DNA from: DATIVK01 sp035465955 | GTDB lineage: Bacteria; Myxococcota; Myxococcia; Myxococcales; Anaeromyxobacteraceae | DNA: 8,299 nucleotides | Reading direction: 5' to 3' | Assembly (NCBI GenBank): GCA_035465955.1 | Contig: DATIVK010000249.1 | Coordinates: 1-8,299, forward strand | Shown here: positions 1-5,470 of the stretch, piece after piece | How positions within the stretch are numbered: position 1 is the first letter of the stretch | How the letters are laid out: each line of letters starts with the position of its first letter | Program-made: the position numbers and the translations under genes | The notes under the pieces: generated by a model | What the model was told of the DNA's origin: nothing | The model's database searches: none | What the model saw: the letters and a program-made list of their open reading frames with translations, nothing else

Positions 1-67
1 GGATGCGGGTGAGCTCGAGCCCGGAGTAGCCGGAGGCGCCGACGACGGCGACCGTATGCTTATTCAT
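1..67 (-). CDS. argC: N-acetyl-gamma-glutamyl-phosphate reductase, N-terminal fragment (runs off the left edge)
   Basis: Only the first 22 codons are visible, read leftwards from the ATG at 67-65. They encode MNKHTVAVVGASGYSGLELT followed by Arg-Ile. The hydrophobic strand followed by GASGYSG (residues 10-16) is the NADP-binding glycine loop characteristic of ArgC. This enzyme makes N-acetylglutamate semialdehyde, the third step of cytoplasmic arginine synthesis. No Shine-Dalgarno sequence precedes the ATG. A plausible -10 lies only about 12 bases upstream, so the mRNA may have a very short leader or none. An out-of-frame ATG ten bases upstream opens a five-codon reading frame that overlaps the start, probably by chance. 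The family call rests on a short but very typical N-terminus; the rest of the gene lies outside the window. Confidence 0.85.
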   Translation of the reverse strand, partial: MNKHTVAVVGASGYSGLELTRI

Positions 68-69
68 GA

Positions 70-89
70 TTCTGCATGAATATGCAGAA
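70..89. promoter_or_regulatory. Perfect dyad upstream of argC, candidate ArgR-type operator
   Basis: Arms TTCTGCAT (70-77) and ATGCAGAA (82-89) are exact reverse complements around GAAT. A second perfect dyad, TATTCAT (61-67) and ATGAATA (76-82), overlaps it and covers the argC start codon. The four-base centre and the TGAAT/ATTCA words recall the ARG box bound by ArgR/AhrC repressors. The dyad sits over the proposed -10 of argC, where a repressor would block transcription. The dyad is seen directly; assigning it to ArgR is inferred from its place before an arginine gene. Confidence 0.55.
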
Positions 90-106
90 CCGGAGCCCCG
101 CGTCAA
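79..106 (-). promoter_or_regulatory. Candidate sigma70 promoter of argC
   Basis: Read on the minus strand, TTGACG (106-101, five of six consensus bases) is followed after 16 bases by CATATT (84-79, four of six). Transcription would start near 72, only about five bases before the argC ATG. The promoter lies between the terminator of the tRNA gene and argC, so argC should be transcribed separately from the tRNA. Confidence 0.5.
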
Positions 107-118
107 CGATCGGGCGCC

Positions 119-152
119 AAAGAAAATGGCCGGCGCGAAGCGCGCCAGCCAT
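119..152 (-). terminator. Intrinsic terminator of the tRNA-Leu gene
   Basis: Two 12-base arms (152-141 and 137-126 on the minus strand) flank a CTT loop and are followed by a T-rich tract, TTTTCTTT (126-119). On the minus strand all 12 positions pair, one as G-U. On the plus strand that position would be a C-A mismatch, so the structure favours minus-strand RNA. It begins one base after the tRNA discriminator base. Confidence 0.85.
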
Positions 153-153
153 G

Positions 154-237
154 TGCCCAGGAGAGGATTCGAACCTCCACGGTTTTAAGGCCGCCAGACC
201 CTGAATCTGGTGCGTCTACCAGTTCCGCCACCTGGGC
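154..237 (-). tRNA. tRNA-Leu, anticodon CAG
   Basis: The minus strand folds as a class II tRNA. The acceptor stem is GCCCAGG with CCTGGGC. The D arm is GCG...CGC with AACTGGTAGA in the loop. The anticodon stem CCAGA/TCTGG closes a TTCAGGG loop, giving anticodon CAG, which reads CUG, the dominant leucine codon expected in such a GC-rich genome. A long variable arm (CGG...CCG) and a T arm containing GGTTCGAATCC follow. The discriminator is A at 154, typical of leucine tRNAs. The next bases are CAT, so the 3' CCA is not encoded and must be added by nucleotidyltransferase. Confidence 0.96.
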
Positions 238-251
238 TTGCTAGGGGGTGC

Positions 252-281
252 TTTATGTCCCGGTCTGGCTTTGGGTGTCAA
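252..281 (-). promoter_or_regulatory. Sigma70 promoter of tRNA-Leu
   Basis: On the minus strand a perfect -35, TTGACA (281-276), is followed after 18 bases by CATAAA (257-252, four of six). The bases after the -10 are GCACCCC, a GC-rich discriminator of the kind found at stable-RNA promoters under stringent control. The expected start near 245 leaves a leader of about eight bases before the mature tRNA end. The match is seen directly; stringent control is inferred. Confidence 0.72.
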
Positions 282-400
282 CCCCGGCTTGCGGCGGCGC
301 CACCGGGCCCGCCGCGGCCGCGCGGGCCGGCACGGGCCGAACGATCTTCGCCGGGGGGCGCGGCCGCGCGGCTACAATGCCGCCCGGAGGAAGACCGACC

Positions 401-1225
401 ATGCTCGCCACCGTCATCGCGCTCCACCTCGCCCTCGCCCAGGCGCCTGCCGGCGCGGAGCCGGCGCCGCAGGCCGGGCAGGAGGGGCAGGAGGGGGCGG
501 CGCCGGCCGCGCTCCCCGCCACCCAGCCGGCCGCCGAGCCGGCGGGGGAGGCGACCGCGCCGCGGGCGGGCGAGGAGGAGGGGGCGCTCAAGACGACGCG
601 GGAGCTCCCTGCCCCCGTCACGATGCGGACGCGCGCCGTGGCGAAGTCCGCCCTCGTCCCGATCCCCTCCATCTTCTCCTCCGAGCCGCTCGCGGGCCGC
701 TCGGCGGTGGTGGGCTGGGCGGGGTGGGCGGCCTTCGGCGGCGCATGGATGCAGGGGATCACCGAGGCGGACGACCTCGGCGTGTCCGGGGAGTTCGATT
801 GGTCCACGGCCGAGCTGCGCGTCTCGGCCCTCTACCGGCGGCCGCTCGGCAGGGTGGGCGTCTTCGGCATCGCGAGCCGGCTGCGCGCCGGCTGGTATGC
901 GGACCTCGGCGCCCGCTGGTTCCACGAAGACAACCTCAAGGACCGGGGGATCGAGTTCGTCCCCGGGATCGTCCTCTCCGCGCGCGGCGCGGGCGGCGTC
1001 TTCTCGCTGGGCGGCGACCTCCCGATCGGCGTCACGCTCTGGCGCGACGGCGGGATCTTCGCCGCGCCGAAGGCCTCGCTGACCTACGAGACGGCCCTCT
1101 ACGGCGACCTGACCGCCGGCGTCCGCGTCGCGGCCTCCTACCGCGCCGGCGCCGGCGACGCGCCGCTCGCCGACCCGCGGGCGCTCCTCGAGCTGGAGTT
1201 CATCCTGGGGCGCCGCCTCTTCTGA
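401..1225 (+). CDS. Exported protein of unknown function, probable small outer-membrane beta-barrel
   Basis: I do not recognise this 274-residue protein. The ATG at 401 is chosen because GGAGGA (386-391) sits nine bases upstream and the residues after it look like a signal peptide (MLATVIALHLALAQA, likely cut near residue 15), although it lacks the usual basic N-terminus. Residues 16-68 are a low-complexity Ala/Pro/Glu/Gly linker. From about residue 75 the chain shows alternating polar and hydrophobic stretches with aromatic ends (for example 138-150, 151-175, 185-203, 224-249) and ends in ELEFILGRRLF. A terminal Phe is the usual signal for barrel insertion by the BAM complex. There are no cysteines and no enzymatic motifs. 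The in-frame reading extends upstream to 248, but that part runs into the tRNA promoter region and is not credible. It converges on the dsbD-like gene with a 27-base gap. Barrel location is inferred; function is unknown. Confidence 0.75.
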   Translation: MLATVIALHLALAQAPAGAEPAPQAGQEGQEGAAPAALPATQPAAEPAGEATAPRAGEEEGALKTTRELPAPVTMRTRAVAKSALVPIPSIFSSEPLAGRSAVVGWAGWAAFGGAWMQGITEADDLGVSGEFDWSTAELRVSALYRRPLGRVGVFGIASRLRAGWYADLGARWFHEDNLKDRGIEFVPGIVLSARGAGGVFSLGGDLPIGVTLWRDGGIFAAPKASLTYETALYGDLTAGVRVAASYRAGAGDAPLADPRALLELEFILGRRLF

Positions 1226-1252
1226 GGCCGTCCCCGGTGCCGGGAGCCGCCC

Positions 1253-2623
1253 TCACCAGCGCGTGGCGCAGGCCACGGCCGCCGGGGCGTCGCAGGCGAC
1301 GTCGGTCGCGTCGAGGTACTTCAGCATCTCCTCGGCCGTGACGCCGCCCACCACCCGCGCCGGCGACTCGCGCCCGCGGCCGTCCACGAAGACGACCGTC
1401 GGCATCCCCTGGACCTCGTACTTGGCCACGAGCGCCTGGAAGCGCGCGTCGTCGGCCGTCCCGTCCAGCTTCAGGGCGACGAAGCGGGCGGCCTTCGCCT
1501 GCACCCGCGGATCGGACCAGACGTTCCGGTCGAGCTCCTTGCAGGCGACGCACCACTCGGCCCAGAAGTCGACCAGCAGGGGGCGCCCCTCGGCGCGCGC
1601 GCGCGCGAGGGCGGCCGGCTCGTCGTGCACCCACGCGAGCCCGCCCGCCCCACGGGTGCGGGCCTCCGACGCCCCGGCCGCGTAGGCGATGGCGCCGACC
1701 AGCAGCGCGACCCCGAGCCCCTTGAGCAGGCGGTCGGCCGCGCCGCCGTGGAAGCTCCGGTGGAGCGCGCCCAGCAGCACGCCCAGGGCGGCGACGGCGG
1801 CCGCCGCGACGGCCGCGGCCCGCGCCGCGGAGAAGAGGGGCTTCATCGCGGGGAAGGCGTCGCGGGCGAAGACGAGGGCGGCGGCGAGGAGCGCGACGCC
1901 GAAGAGCGACTTCACCGTCTCCATCCAGGCGCCGCTCTTCGGGAAGGAGAGGCTGAAGGCGCCGATGAGGAAGAACGGGAGCCCCATCCCGAGCGCGTAC
2001 GGGAACATGACGCCCAGGCCGTAGGCGATCGAGCCCTTCTGCGCGATGACCGCCAGCGCCGCGGCGAGGACCGGCCCCGTGCACGGCGCGGCGATGACGC
2101 CCGCCACGAGCCCCATCGCGAACGAGCCGGCGAGCCCGGCGCCGCCGACCCGGCTCAGCCGCGCCTGGAGCGAGGGCGGCAGCGCGAGGTCGAACGCGCC
2201 GAACATCGACGCGGCCATCGCGACGAGGACCGCCGCGACCGCGCCGATCACCCACGGGTTGGACATGACGCTGCCGAAGGCCTTGCCCGTCAGCGCCGCC
2301 CCCACGCCCAGCGCCGAGTAGGTGGCGGCGATCCCGACGACGTAGAGCGCCGACAGGACCATCGCCTGGCCACGGCTCCCCGCCCTCCGGGCCCCGAACA
2401 GGGAGACCGTGATGGGGATGAGCGGGTAGACGCACGGCGTGAGGCTCGTCAGGAAGCCGCCCGCGAAGGCCGCGCCGACGGCGAGCCAGGAGCCCTGGAC
2501 GAGGAGTCCCCCGATCCCGAGGTCGGAGGTCGCCCCGGCGGGACCCGAGGCGAGCAGGTCGGGCAGGTAGAGCACGCCGACGAAGGCGAGCGCAGCGGTC
2601 GCGGCTAGAGCATAAGGGCGCAT
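1253..2623 (-). CDS. dsbD: Thiol:disulfide interchange protein DsbD-like, lacking the N-terminal alpha domain
   Basis: This 456-residue inner-membrane protein passes electrons from cytoplasmic thioredoxin across the membrane. After an N-terminal hydrophobic segment (about 5-23), the membrane domain (about 43-316) carries the two redox cysteines in TPCVYP (C64) and APCTGP (C181), both hallmarks of DsbD. The C-terminal domain (about 330-440) is a periplasmic thioredoxin fold with WCVAC (C358, C361) and the cis-proline motif GMPT (P408). The roughly 110-residue immunoglobulin-like DsbD-alpha domain of the E. coli protein is absent; only about 40 residues precede the membrane core. Electrons may therefore go straight from the thioredoxin domain to a separate partner, such as a DsbC- or CcmG-like protein. 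Two more cysteines (C444, C451) sit near the C-terminus. The ATG at 2623-2621 gives a sensible membrane start, with only a weak ribosome site (GGGGTAG) upstream. It is divergent from iscS. Confidence 0.9.
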   Translation of the reverse strand: MRPYALAATAALAFVGVLYLPDLLASGPAGATSDLGIGGLLVQGSWLAVGAAFAGGFLTSLTPCVYPLIPITVSLFGARRAGSRGQAMVLSALYVVGIAATYSALGVGAALTGKAFGSVMSNPWVIGAVAAVLVAMAASMFGAFDLALPPSLQARLSRVGGAGLAGSFAMGLVAGVIAAPCTGPVLAAALAVIAQKGSIAYGLGVMFPYALGMGLPFFLIGAFSLSFPKSGAWMETVKSLFGVALLAAALVFARDAFPAMKPLFSAARAAAVAAAAVAALGVLLGALHRSFHGGAADRLLKGLGVALLVGAIAYAAGASEARTRGAGGLAWVHDEPAALARARAEGRPLLVDFWAEWCVACKELDRNVWSDPRVQAKAARFVALKLDGTADDARFQALVAKYEVQGMPTVVFVDGRGRESPARVVGGVTAEEMLKYLDATDVACDAPAAVACATRW

Positions 2624-2686
2624 GTTCCACTACCCCGGGTTATCTAATCGAAAAGCTTTGTTGTCGCAGTCGGTTGCGCTTCTAGG

Positions 2687-2723
2687 TACTTGACCGGGTA
2701 CATCGGATCCTAGTATTCGACCG
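2687..2723 (+). promoter_or_regulatory. Candidate isc operon promoter with possible Rrf2/IscR-like half-sites
   Basis: TTGACC (2690-2695) resembles a -35 and TAGTAT (2711-2716) a -10, but the 15-base spacing is short. TACTTGACCG (2687-2696) recurs as TATTCGACCG (2714-2723), eight of ten bases identical. The first matches the half-site TASYYGAC of the E. coli IscR type 1 motif. On the opposite strand at the right spacing there is only a poor second half (rc of ATCGGATC, 2702-2709). Promoter and operator are both inferences. No regulator gene lies nearby. Confidence 0.35.
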
Positions 2724-2737
2724 TCGCCGTCCATGAT

Positions 2738-2755
2738 CCGTGGACCTCTCCACGG
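2738..2755 (+). promoter_or_regulatory. Small hairpin in the iscS leader
   Basis: CCGTGG (2738-2743) pairs perfectly with CCACGG (2750-2755) around ACCTCT, and outer AT pairs are possible with a bulged G. It would lie in the 5' untranslated part of the isc mRNA, about 22 bases before the iscS ATG. The exposed loop contains CCTC, which is complementary to GGAGG-type sites. No clear ribosome site follows it. Whether it has a role is unknown. Confidence 0.35.
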
Positions 2756-2777
2756 GATGTTGGATACCGGCTGGGTC

Positions 2778-3992
2778 ATGAAGATTCCGATCTACATGGA
2801 CTACCACGCCACGACGCCGGTCGATCCGCGCGCGCTCGAGGCGATGCTCCCGTTCTTCTGCGAGAAGTTCGGCAACGCGGCCTCGAAGAGCCACTCCTTC
2901 GGCTGGCAGGCCGAGGAGGCGGTCGAGGCGGCCCGCGAGCAGGTGGCGCGCCTGATCGGGGCGTCCGCCCGCGAGATCGTCTGGACGAGCGGCGCCACCG
3001 AGTCGGACAACCTGGCCATCAAGGGGGCAGCCCAGTTCCACCGCGCGAAGGGGCGGCACCTCGTCACCTGCACGACGGAGCACAAGGCGGTCCTCGACTC
3101 GATGCACGCCCTCGAGCGCGATGGGTTCGAGGTCACCGTCCTCCCCGTCGAGCGGGACGGCCGGCTCGATCCCGCCCGGCTCCAGGCGGCGCTGCGCCCG
3201 GACACCGTCCTCGTGTCCGTCATGCACGCGAACAACGAGAGCGGCGTGCTCCACCCCGTCGAGGAGATCGGCCGGATCACCCGGGCGGCGGGCGTCCTCT
3301 TCCACTGCGACGCGGTGCAGTCGCTCGGGAAGGTCCCCTTCGACGTCGAGGCGGCCAACGTCGACCTCGTCTCCCTCTCCGCCCACAAGATGTACGGCCC
3401 CAAGGGCGTCGGCGCCCTCTACGTCCGCCGCAAGCCGCGGGCGCGGCTCGTGGCGCAGATGGACGGCGGCGGCCACGAGCGCGGCCACCGCTCCGGGACC
3501 CTCAACGTCCCCGGCATCGTCGGGTTCGGCAAGGCGGCCGAGCTCGCGCTGGCCGAGCGCGACGCCGAGGCGTCGCGCCTGCTCGCGCTGCGCGAGCGGC
3601 TCCGGAAGGGGCTGGAGGCGGGGCTCGACCTCGTCCAGGTGAACGGGAGCCTCGCGCACCGCCTCCCGGGCAACCTGAACATGAGCTTCGCCTACGTCGA
3701 GGGCGAGGCGCTGATGATGGCCATCAAGGACGTCGCGGTCTCCTCGGGCTCCGCCTGCACCAGCGCGTCGCTCGAGCCGTCCTATGTGCTGCGCGCGATG
3801 GGCGTGCCGGACGACATGGCCCACAGCTCCATCCGGTTCGGCCTCGGGCGCTTCACGACGGAGGAGGAGGTCGACTACGTCGTGCGGCTCGTGGTGGCCA
3901 AGGTGAAGAAGCTCAGGGACATGTCGCCCCTCTACGAGATGGTCCGCGAGGGGGTCGATCTCAGCAAGGTGCAGTGGGCCAACCCCCACTAG
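2778..3992 (+). CDS. iscS: Cysteine desulfurase IscS
   Basis: IscS is a PLP enzyme that converts cysteine to alanine and holds the sulfur as a persulfide for IscU. The start at 2778 gives MKIPIYMDYHATTPVDPRAL, the standard IscS N-terminus, and a length of 404 residues, equal to E. coli IscS. In-frame ATGs at 2733 and 2757 would add residues unlike the family and have no ribosome site; the site before 2778 is also weak. Visible active-site features are TTEHKAVLD (H102, stacking on PLP), D178 in HCDAVQS, the PLP-binding K204 in SLSAHKMYGPKG, and the mobile catalytic C327 in SSGSACTSASLEP. The tail VDLSKVQWANPH corresponds to the IscU-contacting C-terminus. These mark group I IscS rather than SufS. 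It is the first gene of the operon; 63 bases separate it from iscU. Confidence 0.97.
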   Translation: MKIPIYMDYHATTPVDPRALEAMLPFFCEKFGNAASKSHSFGWQAEEAVEAAREQVARLIGASAREIVWTSGATESDNLAIKGAAQFHRAKGRHLVTCTTEHKAVLDSMHALERDGFEVTVLPVERDGRLDPARLQAALRPDTVLVSVMHANNESGVLHPVEEIGRITRAAGVLFHCDAVQSLGKVPFDVEAANVDLVSLSAHKMYGPKGVGALYVRRKPRARLVAQMDGGGHERGHRSGTLNVPGIVGFGKAAELALAERDAEASRLLALRERLRKGLEAGLDLVQVNGSLAHRLPGNLNMSFAYVEGEALMMAIKDVAVSSGSACTSASLEPSYVLRAMGVPDDMAHSSIRFGLGRFTTEEEVDYVVRLVVAKVKKLRDMSPLYEMVREGVDLSKVQWANPH

Positions 3993-4055
3993 CGCGTCAA
4001 CGTTGGCTGCGGCGCCGCGGCGGCGTCGCGTGAGCAGGCCCGGAGGGTGACGACC

Positions 4056-4484
4056 ATGGCGTACTCGGAGCAGCTCGTCGACCACTACGAGAACCCGCGG
4101 AACGTGGGCTCCCTCGACAAGAACGATCCCGACGTCGGCACCGGCCTCGTGGGCGCGCCGGCGTGCGGCGACGTGATGAAGCTCCAGATCCGCGTGAGCG
4201 CCGACGGCGTCATCGAGGACGCCAGGTTCAAGACCTTCGGCTGCGGCTCGGCCATCGCCTCCTCCTCCCTCGTGACGGAGTGGGTGAAGGGCAAGACGGT
4301 CGACCAGGCGCTCCAGATCAAGAACACCGACGTGGCCCAGGCGCTCGCCCTGCCGCCAGTGAAGGTTCACTGCTCCGTCCTCGCCGAGGACGCGATCCGG
4401 GCGGCCATCTCCGATTATCAGAGGAAGCGGGAGCCCGCCCAGGCCGCGCAGACGGCGGGCGGCGCCCCGGGCGCCGGGCGCTGA
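4056..4484 (+). CDS. iscU: Fe-S cluster assembly scaffold IscU
   Basis: IscU is the scaffold on which IscS, iron and ferredoxin build a 2Fe-2S cluster. The ATG at 4056 is preceded by GGAGG (4042-4046) at good spacing; an in-frame GTG at 4047 overlaps that site and is unlikely. The 142-residue protein has the three ligand cysteines C37 (in GAPACGDV), C63 (GCGSAIASSS) and C106 (VHCSVLAEDAI), together with D39 and H105, at the same positions as E. coli IscU. LPPVK (99-103) is the HscA recognition motif, consistent with hscA in the same operon. The core ends near residue 127 (DYQRKRE). A tail of about 15 residues rich in Ala, Gly and Pro follows, which the 128-residue E. coli protein lacks. iscA follows after 18 bases. 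Confidence 0.97.
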   Translation: MAYSEQLVDHYENPRNVGSLDKNDPDVGTGLVGAPACGDVMKLQIRVSADGVIEDARFKTFGCGSAIASSSLVTEWVKGKTVDQALQIKNTDVAQALALPPVKVHCSVLAEDAIRAAISDYQRKREPAQAAQTAGGAPGAGR

Positions 4485-4502
4485 CGGCGCTGGAGGTCCG
4501 CG

Positions 4503-4832
4503 ATGCCGGTCATCGAGATCTCGGAGAAGGCGGCGGCGAAGCTCCGCGCCCTCGCGGCCGAGCGGGGGACGCCGGCGGGCGGCCTCCGGCTCGGGGTGAA
4601 GGGGGGGGGCTGCTCCGGCCTCACCTACTTCGTCGACTGGGCCGCTGGCCCCGCGACGCTCGACCAGGTCGTCGAGCGCGAGGGGGCGCGGGTCTTCGTC
4701 GATCCCAAGAGCGCGCGCTTCCTGCAGGGGACCACCGTCGAGTGGCAGCAGACGCTGATGCACAGCGGGTTCGTCTTCAAGAACCCGAACGTCAAGGCAG
4801 CCTGCGGCTGCGGCGACTCCTTCAGCCTCTGA
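4503..4832 (+). CDS. iscA: A-type Fe-S carrier protein IscA
   Basis: A 109-residue A-type carrier that binds iron or a Fe-S cluster and delivers it to target proteins. The three conserved cysteines are C37 in GGGCSGLTY and C101 and C103 in the C-terminal ACGCGDSF motif. MPVIEISEKAAAKLRAL is the usual first strand and helix of the family, and SGFVFKNPNVKAACGCG is strongly conserved. GGAGG (4492-4496) stands six bases before the ATG. The position between iscU and hscB makes iscA the right name; by sequence alone ErpA would be close. Its TGA stop shares one base with the hscB ATG (TGATG at 4830-4834), suggesting translational coupling. Confidence 0.95.
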   Translation: MPVIEISEKAAAKLRALAAERGTPAGGLRLGVKGGGCSGLTYFVDWAAGPATLDQVVEREGARVFVDPKSARFLQGTTVEWQQTLMHSGFVFKNPNVKAACGCGDSFSL

Positions 4833-5446
4833 TGGCCTGCTGGTCGTGCAAGGCGGAGGTCGCCCTCGGCGAGCCCCTCTGCCCCTCCTGCCGGAAGATC
4901 CAGCCCGTCGATCCGCGCGAGGACTTCTTCTCGCTCCTCGGGCTCCCGCGCGTCTTCGGCCTGGACCTCGCGGACCTCGAGGTGCGGTTCCGGGAGCGCT
5001 CGCGCCTCGTCCACCCGGACCGGTACGCGAAGGCGGAGCCGCGCGAGCGGCGCCTCGCGCTGGAGCGGGCGACGCGGCTCAACGACGCCCACCGGGTGCT
5101 GCGCGACTGGCGGCAGCGGGCGGCGTACCTCCTGCGGCTCGCCAGCCAGGACGCCTTCGGCGATGCCCGCGCGGCCCACGACGCGGAGTTCCTCGAGGAG
5201 CAGCTCGAGCTTCGCGAGGCGCTCGCGCTCGCGCAGGCCGACGGAGACGCCGGGCGGCTCCGCGAGCTCGCGTCCGGCGCGCGGGCGCGGCTCCGGGCGC
5301 TGGAGGAGGAGCTCGGGCGGATGTTCGACGACGAGCGCTGGTACTCGGACCACGCGCTGGACGTCGCGCGGCGGCTCGCCCGCGCCCGCTACTACGACAA
5401 CCTCGCGGCCGACGCCGAGCGCGCGGCCGCGACCGGCCGGCGCTGA
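4832..5446 (+). CDS. hscB: J-domain co-chaperone HscB with N-terminal zinc-ribbon-like module
   Basis: HscB binds IscU, brings it to HscA and stimulates the HscA ATPase during cluster release. The 204-residue protein starts at the ATG overlapping the iscA stop; no separate ribosome site is needed. Residues 1-22 hold C3-x2-C6 and C17-x2-C20, beginning MACWSCKAEV, a four-cysteine set expected to bind zinc. The J domain follows (about 30-105), opening DFFSLLGLPR and containing the HPD tripeptide at 61-63 that triggers Hsp70 hydrolysis. The C-terminal part (about 115-195) is the three-helix region that contacts IscU. E. coli HscB (171 residues) lacks the cysteine module, whereas mitochondrial HSC20 has a similar one with a CW-x-C opening. 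The last residues are Ala/Arg-rich. hscA begins 24 bases further on. Confidence 0.93.
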   Translation: MACWSCKAEVALGEPLCPSCRKIQPVDPREDFFSLLGLPRVFGLDLADLEVRFRERSRLVHPDRYAKAEPRERRLALERATRLNDAHRVLRDWRQRAAYLLRLASQDAFGDARAAHDAEFLEEQLELREALALAQADGDAGRLRELASGARARLRALEEELGRMFDDERWYSDHALDVARRLARARYYDNLAADAERAAATGRR

Positions 5447-5470
5447 CCCGCGGCCGGCGGAAGGGACGGA

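Noticed and set aside
154..237. tRNA-Leu as an attachment site for an integrated element
   Set aside because: No integrase gene, no partial tRNA copy and no composition shift are visible in the window.
373..378. TACAAT as a -10 for the barrel-like gene
   Set aside because: The hexamer is good, but no -35 stands at 15-19 bases upstream, and the expected start would fall at or inside the ribosome site. Kept only as a possibility.
248..400. N-terminal extension of the barrel-like protein back to 248
   Set aside because: It would overlap the minus-strand tRNA promoter and place 51 unrelated residues before a good signal peptide and ribosome site at 401.
1226..1252. CCCG-GTGC-CGGG hairpin between the convergent barrel-like gene and dsbD as a two-way terminator
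   Set aside because: The stem is only four base pairs and there is no T-tract on either strand; such stems are common at this GC content.
4009..4018. GCGGCGCCGC palindrome between iscS and iscU as an attenuator
   Set aside because: A GC-only palindrome of this length is expected by chance here and no T-tract follows; iscU has a good ribosome site of its own.
2682..4763. A long minus-strand reading frame (nearly 700 codons) opposite iscS, iscU and part of iscA
   Set aside because: Same reason: shadow of the isc genes, with no recognisable domains and no ribosome site.
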